64,000 bases of DNA from Dasypus novemcinctus (taxonomy: Eukaryota > Chordata > Mammalia > Cingulata > Dasypodidae): positions 2,232,001-2,296,000 of the forward strand of contig NC_080699.1 in assembly GCF_030445035.2 (NCBI RefSeq). Direction: 5' to 3'. The translations under genes and the position numbers were made by a program. Below, piece by piece: positions 48,462 to 61,379 of this stretch (the stretch's first letter is position 1; every line of letters begins with the position of its first letter). Below the pieces are notes generated by a model, which worked only from the letters and a program-made list of their open reading frames with translations, did not search any database and was not told where the DNA came from.

Positions 48462-49184
48462 GTAAGGAGCGGTGGACGGCGGAGCGCCGCCAGCGCGGCC
48501 CTGCCTGGCGCCTCTGGGCATTTCTCCCGCTTTCGAGTCTGCCGGCCCTGCCTCTCGCCCTCCCGAGGGACGCGGGGACGGGCGCTGCCCCTCTTCCCTG
48601 CGTCCCTGAGCTGCCCCCGCGGCTGCCGGGGAAGCGCCCGCCGCTGGGCCCGGCCGCCCAGGTGCTGACCGTTGTCTGCCCGGCGGGACGACTGCCCCGC
48701 CGCCCGCGAAAGCAGAGCTGCCTGGTCACGTGGGCGTAACGGCCCCTCGGGACCTCGCCGGGACCAGGTGGGCGCCAGCTTGTGCTGCTCTCGAGTAGCC
48801 GCAGCTTCCTGGTGCCTGCTCGCCGCGGTTTCGCGCCCTCCTCTTGCCGGCAGGGGCTCCCGCCTCCTGTCCTCCCAGTAACTTTGTTCCGTGGTCCTCA
48901 TAGTCTGGAGCGCGCGCTTTTCACTTCCATCAAATACTTCACTTGCTCTTCTGTGTTGTAGATATTTTAATATACGTTTTCATCTAATTCAGGGATGGGG
49001 AGGGCGGTAGCAAGGGGAGCTGATCCTAAATATTGTTTTCGTCTCTACAAGGGTCATCAGTTCAGCCACTATGTTGAATTGCGGTGTTTAATACTTAATG
49101 GTTCGGGGATTGCCCCATTGGTAATAGACGGGAAATGAGTGCCAGATCTCAAGTTAGAACCATTATCTCTTTGTCCAGCCAATG

Positions 49185-49955
49185 CTGAGTTCCTGGTATA
49201 CAGTTAGGCTTTGAAATTACACAGGTGAATGAAAGAGAACCTCTAAAGGAGCAAAACACTGAAGATAAACACCATGTAATGAGATAATTACTACACAGTA
49301 CATCTTGATAAGTGCTATTATGCTAGAATTTGTAGGCAAGATTGGGGACCAGTGTTTGGGTAGGCAGAGAAAGTTTTCTCCAAGAGAAGATGGAGTTGCA
49401 TGGTGCAGGAATTTTCAGTGCTTGCCATAAGAACGGGAGAGAGAAAAAGGCACCATAACCGTTTTGGGGGTATATGCCAAGATAATAGGTGCTTTTAGGA
49501 AACTTGAAATATTTTGGAATGAGCAGAGGTAAGAGGGAGGTAGAGTTGGGTGGGATGAATTGTAAAAGTAGGTAAAAACATGATGTTGGAGGTACTTGTA
49601 CAGAATCTGGGAGAAAACAATATTCAGATTATTAAGGTAAAGTCAAGTCCTAGAAGCTGAGGCGGGGAGGGAGAGGTGAAAGAATGTGAAGAGAGCAGAG
49701 GGACCGTGGGGAAGTCACACTTAGTTTCTGTGGCTGTCCTTAGGATTTTGATAGTGAGGCCAGAAGTAGCCTTCTGGGTTTTGGCAGAAAGGGTGATTCG
49801 CTTGCAGAGAGGTCAGCAGAGCTTAAGAAGCAATTGGAGTTTATTCAGGAATTATGTCAGGAAAGGGGGGGATAAAAGAGGGATTTTAGACTATTAGGTG
49901 TCAGTAGTAGAGTGAGATTTTTAGTATAGGAGATGTGATTAAATTTAATTGGGAG
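49185..49955 (+). repeat. Ancient mammalian interspersed repeat (family not named)
   Basis: 'agttcctggtatacagttaggc', 'cacaggtgaatgaaagag', 'gataagtgctattatgctag' and later segments correspond to the family also seen at 8.2, 22.0 and 59.1 kb. This copy runs from its start for most of its length. Confidence 0.5.
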
Positions 49956-50999
49956 ATGTGCTCTCAAACAGCACTTTGAGGTTGAAGAAGGACCCTTTAA
50001 AATGTGGAGTTGAGCTGCACTTTGTGGACCCTAGCTCTGGGATGTACTCGACCCTCAGTGCTTAAACTCGGCGGAAGTTCCAGCGAGTACGTAATAGAAA
50101 AAACACATTTTCATGTGCTAAGCTCAGCTTTAAGTGGTTTATAAATGTCAAGTACACTAATATCTAGGATCTTTTACAAATCACATTCTAAGTCTTTTAA
50201 ACTAACTTGATCTACATCAAAATGTCTAATTTTGAAGCCATGTCCCAATGCAAAAATGGCCAAATTCTGTTTTTCAGTGCATAAGTAATGGCCCTGCCTA
50301 GATCCTTTCTCTGCCCATCTGGAATAAGGCTGCATTTCCAACATGACCCACCATAACAAAAACACATTAACTGAACAGCTGATTATAATCCAAGACATGG
50401 CATAAGAAGACCTTGGAATACTGTAACATGAACTGACAGAGACTACTTATGCCAAACCTGAGGGTTGTGAACATTAAGAGCCCATGTATTTGACACTGAT
50501 AAAATCAGTATGGCACTAGCTATAATAAATGGAAATGCTTTTACCAAGGCAAGGATTTTTAACAGATTCACAACTAACACAATCAGTTACCCTGTAAATT
50601 TCAAATATGATTGACATGGGGGGGTAGGTGATAGGTTGGGATTGGTCTTTTTATGTATTCATTCACTGCACCAGCAATAAGAGTAGCAGAAGCAGGTAGC
50701 GTTCATTGAGGGATTACTCTCACTACTAGAGCAGGAAAACAGCTGTGATGGTGCACACCAGTGGAGTTAATGCCACATAGAAGTGCAGGCAGCGTGGAGC
50801 TGAAACAGAAGAATGTCTTTCATGTCAGTCCTTTTTATTTTCCCAATAACTGTAGTCAGTGCCCTTATGTCCTTTTGTATACATTAAAAATACATAAAAT
50901 TTATTTTAGAAAATAATAAAATGAATGCCTTCATGCCCCTTTATGCGTTTTCCTTCTCCACACACAACCACTACCATAAATTTCAAGATTATAATGTTA

Positions 51000-51182
51000 C
51001 CTAATACGTACATAGTACTAACTGGCAGGCAAAGATTTAAGCATTTTTCATTTTACCTAATCCTCACATAAAGTTATTACCTTATGAAGTTGGCATTAAA
51101 GTTACATACCTAGTAAATGGCAGAACTTGAATTTGAACCCTGGCAATTTGGCTCCAGTGTTCCTACTTTTAGCCATTACGTA
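51000..51182 (-). repeat. MIR SINE relic
   Basis: 'catagtactaactggcaggc', 'ttttacctaatcctcacata', 'gtaaatggcagaacttgaatttgaacc' and 'tggctccagtgttcc' fall in reverse MIR order. It sits between two pieces of an old LINE. Confidence 0.8.
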
Positions 51183-51194
51183 TTCTATCTAATC

Positions 51195-51485
51195 ATTCCC
51201 ATTCTTTTTTCCCCTTACAGGCATAGTCGTATCCTTTTTATTTACCTGAGTCATATTTGTATTCCTTTGTGACTTGCTTTTTCTCTCAACCTTAAGTATT
51301 TGAGAATCATCCATGTTGATATATGTGTGTATATATGATATTTCATTTATACATCTGTATAAGATAGTATCTTGGTAGACTTTGGAGTTTTTAGGTTATG
51401 TTCATTTGTTTGCTGTCTATTATAAATAATCCTGTTGTGATCATCCTCATGTGTAAACCCTTTCACGTGTAAAACGTTTCTCTAA
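51195..51485 (-). repeat. L1M-type LINE 3'-region relic
   Basis: 'ctttttctctcaaccttaagtatttgag', 'atccatgttgatatatg', 'ttcatttatacatctgtataa' and 'ctattataaataatcctgttgtgatc' match the same old L1 segment as at 4.5 kb. Confidence 0.65.
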
Positions 51486-51600
51486 AGCAGCAGTTCTCAG
51501 TGTAGTCTGAAACCTCTGGGAGTCCCTGAGATCTTAGGTAGATTCCAGGGTCCATCCTTGTCGACCACATTTCTGTTGGTGTGCAGTAAAGAATTTTGCC
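51486..51600. repeat. MER20-like DNA transposon relic
   Basis: 'gcagcagttctcagtgtagtc', 'gggagtccctgagatctta' and 'gattccagggtcc' resemble the MER20 start. Only part is present. Confidence 0.45.
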
Positions 51601-51758
51601 TTGCTCAAAGAGAGGTCTGGAATTTGTCACCCCCTCCTGGAAGTCATCTCTGCATGCCTTGGAACTTCTAGAGGGATTGGACTATCTGATGAAATGAAGC
51701 CTCAGGAAAAACTCTGGGTGGGCATCAAAAGTTGAAAGATTGGCAATCCTCTGTGCAT

Positions 51759-52390
51759 GTTGTAATGTTGAGAAATAAAAAGTATAACCTTGCAAGTCTA
51801 ACCGTCACTCCTGCCCCCGCTCCTGTGGATTGGCCTGTGAGGGCATGGCCTTGCAGGAGAATATCAAATAACTCCTCCCCTTGTTTCTGTAAATCAGCCT
51901 GTGAAAACATGGCCTAGCGGGAAGATATCAAACCAGTCACTCCCTACCCCCCCTCGCGTCTGTAAATCAGCCCGCATGCAACCTTGCACCTGCCTTCTGC
52001 TTCTGTAACCCGGCTTGCAAGATTTTGCTTAGCAATGCGTTAGCCAACGAGCAAAAGTCATTCTGATCCCACATGAAATCCAATGAAAACTGAAAAACGG
52101 TTCTCAGAATTTGGAGATGGACTCTCCTCTGGGCCCGCACATAATAAATGTGTTCTCTGCTTCTCCTTGGAAGTCGGTTTTGGGTTTTTCTGCAGTTCAG
52201 AATTCCTGGCTTTGCTGCAACAGTAACACATTAATGTTGAGAAGCTAACAGTTGTTGAGGATGGTGCAGCCCTCCCCACCACCCTGTGCATCTCTTCCTT
52301 TGGCTGGTTTCCTTCCCCGCAATAAACTGTAATTTTGAGTATGCTTAGTTTCGTGACATTTTTTGAGTCGTTCTCGCTCATTACTGACAC
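51759..52390 (+). mobile_element. ERV1-type LTR with tandem U3 repeats
   Basis: An endogenous retrovirus LTR, noncoding. It begins near TGTTGTAATGTTGAGAA. It has about three imperfect ~70-base units in the U3-like part ('ctgtaaatcagcctgtg', 'atggcctagcgggaagatatc'). AATAAA words near 52143 and 52320 precede the 'gagtcgttctcgctcattactgaca' end. The following 52391-52560 ('ttttgggaacaccctgcccc', 'cagaagtgagggcag') looks like leader sequence just inside a provirus. No gag, pol or env frame is visible. Boundaries are approximate. Confidence 0.6.
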
Positions 52391-52904
52391 CAGGGGGTGG
52401 TTTTGGGAACACCCTGCCCCCACTCTGATCTTGCAGTTGGTCAGAAGTGAGGGCAGTCTTGTGTGGACTCCTGTCTCTAACCTTGTACTTGGACCATAAC
52501 TGCTTGCTCTTGGGGCAAGAAGTCTAGAAAAGACCTGGCAGTCTGGAGGACTGTGCCTTTAACCTTACTGTTTGGCGAACTCCCAGAGCCTGGGGGCAGA
52601 TATAGGTATACACATCTACGTCAGCCGAAACCACGCAGTGCGGTAGATTTGAATGCAGAAGCAGATAGAGAATCCAGATGTCTTCTTTTAAGCCAAACAT
52701 TAAACAGGTGTACAAAAATATAAAACAGTGCCATTCTTTTTGTTAAATTTTTGGATAATGTAGTTATTTTTCACTGAAAAAAATACGTTAACATGTCATG
52801 GGTATATTTTTAAATGGATCAATATCTCAAAAATTTGTTTTAATTTTTAATACAGTAAATATCAGTAGATATAACCCACATAAATAAAAGCTCTTTCAGG
52901 TCGT

Positions 52905-53165
52905 CAATAATTTTTTTTCTTTTTCTTTTTTTGATTACATAAATGTTACATCGCAAATAGGAGATTCCCATATTCCCACCCCTCCTCCTCCCTCACATTT
53001 CCCCATTAGTAACATCTTTATTAGTATGATACATTTGTTACAATTGATGAACAGGTATTGAAGTATTGTTACTAACCATGGTCTATAGTTTACCTTGTAG
53101 TTTACTTTGCTCCACACAGTTTTATAGGTTCTGACAAAATGTACAGGAGAGAGAAGGAAATGGGA
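52905..53165 (-). mobile_element. L1-type 3'-end relic
   Basis: A T-run, then 'gattacataaatgttacatcg', 'gatacatttgttacaattgatg', 'gtctatagtttaccttgtag' and 'ttttataggttctgacaaaatg' match the opening of the element at 17.9 kb in the same orientation. Confidence 0.6.
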
Positions 53166-53179
53166 AAAAAACATTAGAG

Positions 53180-54900
53180 TTCAGTTAATATGCCTGTGAG
53201 TGAAATTGCTGGGTCATAGACTGTGTGAAACTTCAGCTTTACCTGGTGATGCTAAATTTGTTTTCCAAAGTGATTGTACCAGTTCACAATCTCACAGAAG
53301 CCTTCTTTATTCCTTATCTCTTTGACAGGTAATATTATCCCACATTTAAATTTTTGCTAGTTGGGGTTGGTTCTGATCTTGTTCTAATTTGGCTTCCTCT
53401 GATCATTGGTGAGGTAGCACTTTTTTTTTTTTGTCATACATTTGCTTAACTAGTCCTTGCTTCTTGTGGTTAGTGGTTTTTGTTTTTTATTTTGAGAAAT
53501 TCTCCCTTATCTCTAAGGTCTTAATGATGTCTTGTACATTTTCTTCTACAAGTTTTTAAGTTGGCGACTTTTAAATGCTTACCTTACCTGAAATTTGTGT
53601 GATTTATGGTAGTAAACTAGTTTAATGATTTTAGTTATGTTAAAGAGTTGTCCAGGCACTACTTATTTGGAAACTCATCCTTTCCTTGGTGGTTTGCTTT
53701 TCCAGTTCTGTCAGAGTATTTTCCATATGAATACGTCTGTGTTCCTGGACTGTGTTCCCTTGTTGTATTTATCTGTCCCTATATCAATACTCAGTAATTT
53801 TTAGTTTCTCAGAGGTGGGTATCCACCTTGTTCCTCAAAGAATCTTAGATATTTTTGCTGCCCGAGGTATAAAATCTGGAATCTGCTGTTGGAATTTTGA
53901 TTAAAGTTCTCTGTATTTCTAGTTCAGTTTGGGAATAACTTGTATCTCTAAGACATTGAGCCCTCTGTGCACATGTTATATACTCCATTTATTTAGATCT
54001 TTAAATTTTTCCCTGAAGTTCAAGTTTTAGGTCTTGTACAATTTTTATTGAATTTATTTCTAATTAATTTTTTCATTGTTCAGTATATACTATAGTTTCT
54101 CAAGTTGCATTTTCTAACTGGTGTATAGAATTATTGATATCTGCATTTCAATATTACCCAAAAACCTTACTGTAAACTTCCACTAATCCTAATTGAGGTT
54201 TTTTTGTGTTTCCCATTTAGACTTTTGGATTCTTTCTTTCCAGTCATAATATGTTATTTCTATTTGTTTTCTTAAACATATAGGCTAGGAACTGCAGTAC
54301 AGTGTTAGCTAAAAGTTGGAATAGCAGATCTCTTTAAGGAATATTCTTAATTCTTCACCATTTGAGTATGTTTGTCCTGGGTTTCTTATACATTTTTAAA
54401 TTAGTCTATGAAGATAGTATATGTTTTTTGGTTGTTAATAATGGCTGGATACTGAATTTTATTGAATGCTTGTTTACATTTATGAAGGTGTTCATATGAC
54501 TTTTCACTTCAAGGCGATGATGGACTGCAGTAAAAGATCTTCTTATTGTTCACCTCAGTGTTGTATTGCTGTAATAACCCCAACTTGATCGTATTATTTT
54601 ATTCTTTCCATAAATTGGGGTATATAAGGGTATATATAGCTTGCTAAAATTTTTATGAGGATATAAGGGCCTAAAATTTTTGTCAGGTTTTGATACCAAG
54701 GTAGTCTCATAAAATGAATGATGGCTTCCTCTTTTTTTTTTCTTTTTCTGTTTTCATGAAGTACTTGTGTAAGCATGAATTATTTATGTGTATATATTGT
54801 GGAATGCACATCAGTTCCCTAAATTATGGTATTGATTATGTTCGTACTTGCTTGTAACTCTATATCAAGTATCTGTACCATTGGACTTTGACTTAGTTCC
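53180..54900 (-). mobile_element. Antisense L1 relic, 3' region and part of ORF2
   Basis: 'gtgagtgaaattgctgggtcat', 'ccaaagtgattgtaccagttcac' mark the 3' region. Then 'ttttgtcaggttttgatacc' and 'tctcataaaatgaatgatgg' mark reverse-transcriptase coding sequence read backwards. Frames are broken throughout. It continues beyond the L2 piece at 54960. Confidence 0.7.
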
Positions 54901-54959
54901 CCAATTTTATTTCCTCCAACTTTTATATACAAACCGTTTTTCTCCTAAACTGTTGTATT

Positions 54960-55310
54960 CATTAACCTTTAACCATTAAGAAGTCCTTTCCATGCCCAAT
55001 TCTAGTTTGGCTGTAAGAATTCAGATTAATCTGCAAGGCTCAGCGCTGATTTCACCATCAGAAACTTTCCTTGACCATCCTAATCGGAATCAAGGATCAA
55101 GGTCCTTGTAAATGCACCTGAATTTAATTTGAATTTAGTCTCTGTTACAACCAGTTTGGCAGTTCAAACCTAGTCTTGTATTTAAATTATGAACCTGATT
55201 CCTTTCAGGCCTGTTATTTGTTTCATCTTAAAATAAGACAAGTAATATGTATTTTTGTCATTTTTTGCGCTTAACACAGGATGATCAATAAATACTTGAA
55301 TTTTAAGTGT
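54960..55310 (+). repeat. L2 relic
   Basis: 'ctgcaaggctcagcgctgatttc', 'aactttccttgaccatcc' and the closing 'aggatgatcaataaatacttg' follow the L2 3' half. Confidence 0.55.
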
Positions 55311-55364
55311 TTGTAAGTAGGACATTTGCCCTAATAACTAAAGCCACCAGGAATGGTTAAATTC

Positions 55365-57597
55365 CTTCTTGTTCAATTTTTTTTGGAAGAGCTTGAGTAA
55401 GATTGATTTTGGATCATCTTTGAATGATGGGTGGAATTCACCTGTGAAGCCATCTGGTCTTGGGCTTTTCATTTTTGGGAGGTTTTTGATGACTTTCAAT
55501 CTCTTTGATTTGTTGAGGTCTTCTATTTCCTCTAGGGTCAGTGTAGGTTGTTCATGTGTTTCTAGGAATTTGCCTATTTTATCTTAAGTTGTCTAGTTTT
55601 TGGCATAAATAAAGTTGTTCATAGTATCCTTTTATGAGCTCTCTTATTTCTGTGGGGTCATTGGTAATGTCCCCCTTCTCATTTCTAATTTTATTTATTT
55701 GCATCTTGTCTATTTTTTCTTTGTCACTCTAGCTAAGGGTTTGTCGATCTCAAAGAGCCAACTTTTGGTTTTGTTGATTGTAAGCACTGAGGGCTATAAA
55801 TTTCTTTCTCAGCACTGCCTTTGCTATATCTCATAGGTTTCGACACGTTGGGTTCTCATTTTCATTTGTCTCAAGACATTTTCTGATTCTTGCAATTTCT
55901 ACTTTGACCCACTGATTACTTAAGACTGTGTTGTTGAAGTTTTGCATGATCTAAACCTGAAATAACCACAGACCTTAAAAATATGACTTCCGTGGCATGT
56001 GTAATAGGTGTCACTAAAGAAAAAAAAGTATGTATATAATTTTATATATGTGTATATTTTTTAAAAAGTGTGTGTGGTTTGCTCTCCATAAATCTATGAA
56101 TTTTCCCCTTTTATGTCCATTATTGATTTCCAGCTTCATACCATTATGATCAGAGAAAGTGTTTTGTATAATTTCATTCTTTTTAAATTTATTGAGACTT
56201 GTCTTGTGACTCAACATATGGTCTATCTTGGAGAAGCACTCATGACCACTTGAAAAGAATGTATATCCTGCTGCTTTGGGATGTAATACTCTGAGATGTC
56301 TGTTAGATCTAGTTCATTTATCGTATTTTTTAAGTTCTCTGTTTCTTCATTTATTCTTTATTTAGGTGTTCTGTCCAATACTGAGAGTGGTGTGTTGAGG
56401 TCTCCAACTCTTTTTATAGAGACATATTTCTCCCTTCAGTTTTGCTAGTGTGTCATGGGGCATCCAGATTAGGTGCACAAATACAGTTATTTCTTTGTGG
56501 TAAATTGCTCCTTTTATTGTTATATAGTGACCCTCTTCATCTCTTAAAACAGTTTTGCATTTAAAATCTGTTTGAGTATTAGTGTCACTACTCCAGGTCA
56601 TTTTTGGCTACTATTTGCATGGAATATCTTTTTCCAGCCTTTCACTTTCAGCCTGATTGTATCCTTACATCTGAGGTGTGTCTTGTAGACAGTATATCAA
56701 TGGCTTTTTTTTTTTTAATCCATTCTACCAGTCTGTGTCTTTTGATGGGGAAATTCAGTCCATTAACATTTAGTGTTATAACTGTAAAGGCGTTCCTTCA
56801 TCTGTTTTATCCTTTGACTTTCCGTTGTCAGATTTACTATTGTCTGTCTTTTTATCCTTTTAAGTTTCTAGTAATTTTCATTGCTGTATTGTCAAGTCTT
56901 TCACCCTTGTTTTTTCCTTTCAAGCTGCAACATTCCCTTTAGTATCTTTTGTAATTATGATCTTTTGGTAACATAAGCTCAGTTTTTGTCTTTGAGGACT
57001 TTAGGCTCACCCTAATTTTTTAAGACTTTTTTGCTGGTTAAAGGATTCTTGGCTGGCAGGTTTTCTCTTTCAGTACCGTAAATACATTATACCACGTTCT
57101 TCTCACTTCATGGTTTCAGATGAGAGATCAGCCCTTAGTCTTACCGAGGTTCCCTTGAATGTGATGCATTGCTTTGCTCTTGATACTTTCAGAATCCTCT
57201 CTTTAGCTCTGGTATTTGTCATTCTGAATAGTAGGTGTCTCAGAGTGGGTGTATTCGGATTTATTCTCTTCCAGATGCGTTGTCCGTCAAATATTATTTC
57301 TTTCCCTTTTTCATTCTCTTCTCCTTCTGAGACACAGGTAACATGTATTTTTGTGCATTTCAAGTTGTCATTCAATTCCCTGAGACCCTGTTCCATTCTT
57401 TCCATTCCTTTCTCTTGTGTTCAAGTTCAGTTGTTCCTTCAGTTCACCAGTTCTGTCCATCATTTCAAAGCTGCTGTTATATGCCTCTGATGTATGTTTA
57501 ATCTCAGCCAATGTACCTTTCATTCTCATAAGCTGTTACTTTCCTTTGCAGGCTTTCAAACTTTTCTTTATGCTCGCCTATTTTCTTTTTTGTTAAA
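55365..57597 (-). mobile_element. Antisense L1/HAL1 relic, ORF2 and ORF1 region
   Basis: 'cacctgtgaagccatctggtcttggg', 'aagagccaacttttggttttg', 'ccattcatttagtg'-like text and 'ggttttctctttcagtaccg' are antisense L1. The stretch from about 57050 to 57597 matches antisense ORF1 (see the ORF1 entry). It is interrupted at 57598 by a SINE and resumes at 58000. Confidence 0.7.
57103..57405 (-). pseudogene. L1/HAL1 ORF1 C-terminal remnant
   Basis: A 100-codon open stretch without its N-terminal part. It reads as the RNA-binding and C-terminal region of LINE-1 ORF1p: a conserved NTRAKERILK motif near the middle and TSVRLRADLSSETM near the end (the usual form is similar to LTADLSAETL). The upstream coiled coil is broken and the frame starts at an internal Met. 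ORF1p binds RNA and acts as a chaperone in retrotransposition; this remnant is not expected to function. Confidence 0.75.
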
Positions 57598-57994
57598 GAT
57601 TGATTGACTTATTTATTTACTTACTTCCCCTCCTCCTGCCCTGCTGTTTTTGCTGTCTGTGTTGTTTTCTCTTCTCATTTTCTCTCCTCTAGGATTCAAT
57701 CCTGGAGACCTCTGATGGGGAGAGAGTTTCCCTGTCAGCTGCACCACTGCAGTTTGTGGTTTGTGCTGCGCTTCACCTTGACTCTTCCCTTGTCTCTCTT
57801 TTGATGTGTCATCATGCCGTGTGACTCAGCTTGTGCGGGGCACTGGCTCGCCATGCAGGTGCTTGTGTGCGCACTGGCTCGCTGCGCAGGCACGCTTTCT
57901 CTTCTTCTTTTTCACCAGGAGGCCCCAGGGACCAAACCCAGCTTCTCCGGTATGATAGGCAGAAGCTCTATCAGTTGAGCCATCTGTGCTTCCC
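57598..57994 (-). mobile_element. DAS-related SINE (short-array form)
   Basis: Sister of the copy at 4841-5449: 'aggcccc-agggacca', 'ttcttctttttcaccaggagg' and 'gttgagccatctgtgcttccc' on the plus strand. It has only about two 'gcactggctcgc' units where the other copy has about thirteen. It interrupts the antisense L1. Confidence 0.85.
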
Positions 57995-57999
57995 TATTG

Positions 58000-58840
58000 T
58001 CTTCTTAATATCCTTTATCACTTTAGTCATATTTTTCTTCAATTTCTTAAATTAATTTTAGGAGATTTGTGTGTATATCATTGGTTAGTTGTCTTAAACC
58101 CTGTGTCTTGTTGGGATTTTTTATTGTTCTTTGTACCATCTCTTCCTGTTTAATAGTATGTTTTATAAATTTTGGCTGATGTCTAGGTATCTGAATATGT
58201 TTGTGAATTTACTCTGATAATCAATTTCTCTCTCTTGCCTGGTGGTTTTGTTTCACAGCTCTTCTTTGATTTTTGGTTCAACTTATTCTAAGTTTTACAA
58301 TTTTCCCAGGACCAGGGACTCACTAATGGGGCACAGATTCTCTCCATGCAAAATGGGATGAGAGACTCTGAAAAGTGGTTTTTCCCCTTGCAGTTTCCTG
58401 GCTGGCCAGCAGATGGTGCTTGTTGGCCATTCTTTCCACGGAGGTGTCTCCTTCAATCAGTCCACTTGCCTGTGATTCTGGTCTGGCCAGAGCTGAGATT
58501 CAAAGTGCGCTCTGCTACCCGAATTCACCAAAGAGAAACCCCATCCTCTTCCCAGGGAGTAAGACATTGGTTCCCCTCAGTTGGCTGCAGTGAGCCTCGG
58601 GTTTTATCCAGGCTGTTCACCTTAAGAGGTGGGGATGGGTGCTTTTCCCAATTATAGGGGTTAGCAACTCACGGTGTTCATTTTGGCTTCTTTGTCTCTC
58701 TGTCCTTATGTGCAACACTTCTGGTGTGCAGATCCCCAAATCAGCTCCCTCCGATGACTTTTTGTCCTTTCTCTTGTTTATGTGAGAATATTGAGCCCTA
58801 CCTACCTCTTCTGACATCATCTTCCCAGAAGCTCGAAATC
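58000..58840 (-). mobile_element. Antisense L1/HAL1 5' region
   Basis: Continues the LINE past the SINE to its probable 5' end. On the minus strand this starts 'gagcttctgggaagatgatgtc', like L1 5' ends. 'ctggctggccagcagatgg' and 'ggaccagggactcactaatgg' here are the reverse of text at 61400-61530. Confidence 0.65.
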
Positions 58841-59059
58841 AAAAGCTTTTGTCTTTCAAGGATTTATAATAACTTTATTGAGTAGGATAATCTTTTATAA
58901 ATAATGTGTAGTTTTCCTATTTTGTGGAGAAATTGTATAATTCATTCAATTTATTAAACAGATTTATTGAATGTCTTTATTGTAATTTAAGCTGTAGTGT
59001 CAGCATACAGATGAAAAAATATTAGGTAGCAATAGCTTTTTGAAGAAATGTAAAAAGTA

Positions 59060-59850
59060 TAAGGGAATAGAGAGACAAAAGGTACTCTTTTAGATGAGGT
59101 AGTCAGGGAAGGCCTCACTGGCAGATTTTTGAGCATATATTTGAATGGAGGAACAAACAGAAGCTTTTCAGGAAGAGTAAATATAGCAAATGAAAATGGA
59201 GTGTACTGTGTATGTTAGAAATCCAAAAGGTAAGTAAACATGGCCAGAAATTAGAGGGGAGGGATTTGGAGGAGTGGTGGAGATAAGGTCAGGGTTAGAC
59301 TGTGATCAGATTATGTGGTGCCCTGTGAGCCACGGTAAGAACTTTAGATCTTATTCTGTGGTGGAGAGCTATTGGATGGCTTTTGGTTAGATGTATTACT
59401 TGAATTGATTTACTTTTTTAAAAAAGTTGTTATAACTACTAGTTGGAGAATAGACTAAGGGGATGTGGAGAAAAATGGAAGCATAGATTGATTAGGAGGC
59501 TCTTGTGGCAGTCTAGATGAAAGGTCATGATGGCCCGTGATCAGGGTAGAGTAGTGAAGTGATGAGAAGTTGGAGGTCTGTTTGAAAGACAGAGACCCAA
59601 CAAGATTTACTGAAAGATTGCATATGGGATATATAAGAGATGACTGCATCCACGAGTTCTGCCTGAACTGCTGGATAACTAATGGTGCCATTTATTATGG
59701 TACATTGGACAAGAGCAGGTTTTGGAAGTGGATTCAGGAATTTGCTAATATGCATGTTAAGTTTGAGGTGTCTAAATTGTAAGAACTAAGCTTTTACATA
59801 GGTAGAGCCAGGTCCATTACATTGAACTTAAATTGGTTGTTTCCGAGGAG
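59060..59850 (+). repeat. Ancient mammalian interspersed repeat (family not named)
   Basis: 'tagtcagggaaggcctcactgg', 'tgccctgtgagccacggtaag', 'agaactttagatcttattctgtgg', 'gattaggaggctcttgtggcag' and 'taatggtgccatttattatgg' follow a familiar ancient repeat in order. It is the longest of the four copies in the window. Confidence 0.55.
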
Positions 59851-60806
59851 GGTCCAGATGTAGGTAGGTTAGTAAGTTTTCTTGTGATTGCCCTGATTCT
59901 GCAGAGGGGAGTGTACAAATCACTTAATATTTTGAACCTCCTTTTCCTCTTTTTTAAAACAAGTAGAGTGTAATCAGCTATTTCTATGGTTCTTCCAAAC
60001 TCTTAAAAATATTTTTCTTATCCTTGAAGTTTATAACTTTTCCAGAGTGACTTTCTCATTTGAAAAGACCTAGTTATTAAGAATTCTTATGACTTGTTAC
60101 TCTTTTTGATAATTTTAAAATATAATTGTGTTGTCGTTTAAAGATTTCTAGACCTTTTTATTTCAGATTAATTTTTATAAATCAGTTTTGCAAAACCACT
60201 TTATGTTCTGTCTTCCCTTTGCTTTTAGTTAATTGATTTATTCTTCCTATTTACATCAGACTGCTGCAGCAAATGAGGATATTAACTCAGCATATTCAGT
60301 GATAATGATTTGCATTGCTTCATCTCTGACATTCAAAATAAGATAGCTGACTTAGAAAATGGAGTATATTTAGAATTGGTTTCCAAAAAAAATCTTATTA
60401 TAAACTGTATTTTTATATAAAATGACTCCATAATTTGTCCATTGACCCAGCCTAAAGAGTATTTTGATATTATGTGACAGCTTTTGTTAAAGGACAAATT
60501 CTCATACCATTGGTTTTACAAGCATTTTTTTTTTTTTTTGGCAGTCAGTGAATTTAGTGAAGATGGTTTGTTTTTGCTTTGTTTGGTTTTATTTTCCAGT
60601 AAATTATTTACTCAATAGTAAATTATGCATGGTCCTTCTGTTAATATCTGTACAGTGCTTAGTAAGTATAGTAAAAATTGTGAACATCGTTGATGAATTA
60701 GGAGTGGTTTATTTTCATAAGTCTTTGTATTGAAAAGGAATAGTTCAGAACAATTGGTAATTTGAAAGGTTAACTGTTCTGTAATAGGATAATAGTAGGA
60801 TATATA

Positions 60807-61309
60807 TGTAGCAGTTTGATATTGTTTATGAATTCCAAAAAAACACATTTGGGTTATGTTTGTGAGTGATCTTTTTCCTCTAGGCATATTATATTGTATT
60901 GGATTCAGAGGTTTCAGTCTTACTTGATTAAACTATGATTAAGGCTTTGATTGGGCCACATCAGTAGGATCAAAGGGACGAGACTCACAGAGAAAACTAC
61001 ATGGCAGAGCACAGGAGTTATTAATAGGTGGACTTTTGAGTTGGAGCCAGGAAGTAAGCACACAGAAGAGCAGAGCAGCTGAACCCAGAAAGAAACAAGC
61101 CCCAGAAAGACAGGAACTCAGGAAACCTGAACTCGTGGCGGAGATCGGCAGCCGTCTTGCTCCACCACGTGGCAGCAGATTTTGGTGAGGGAAGTAACTT
61201 ACACTTTATGGCTTGGTGACTGTAAGCTCCTACCCTAGATAAATACCCTTTATGAAAGCTAACAGATTTCTGGTATTTTGCATCAGCACCCCTTTGGCTG
61301 ACTAATACA
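60807..61309 (+). mobile_element. LTR-like element (MaLR-type ends), sense copy
   Basis: Starts TGTAGCAGTTTGATATTG and ends GGCTGACTAATACA, giving TG...CA ends. It has 'gattgggccacatcagtagg', 'gtgagggaagtaac', and 'aaataccctttatgaaa' near the 3' end, as in the reverse copy at 12.3-13.0 kb. At about 500 bases it is a solo LTR-like unit. I did not find a clear target duplication. Confidence 0.7.
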
Positions 61310-61379
61310 GTGCATAACTAGTGAAGACCTAGGATTCTAAAAAAAAGGGACGAGTTTAACCATGGACAAAGCAGATGTT

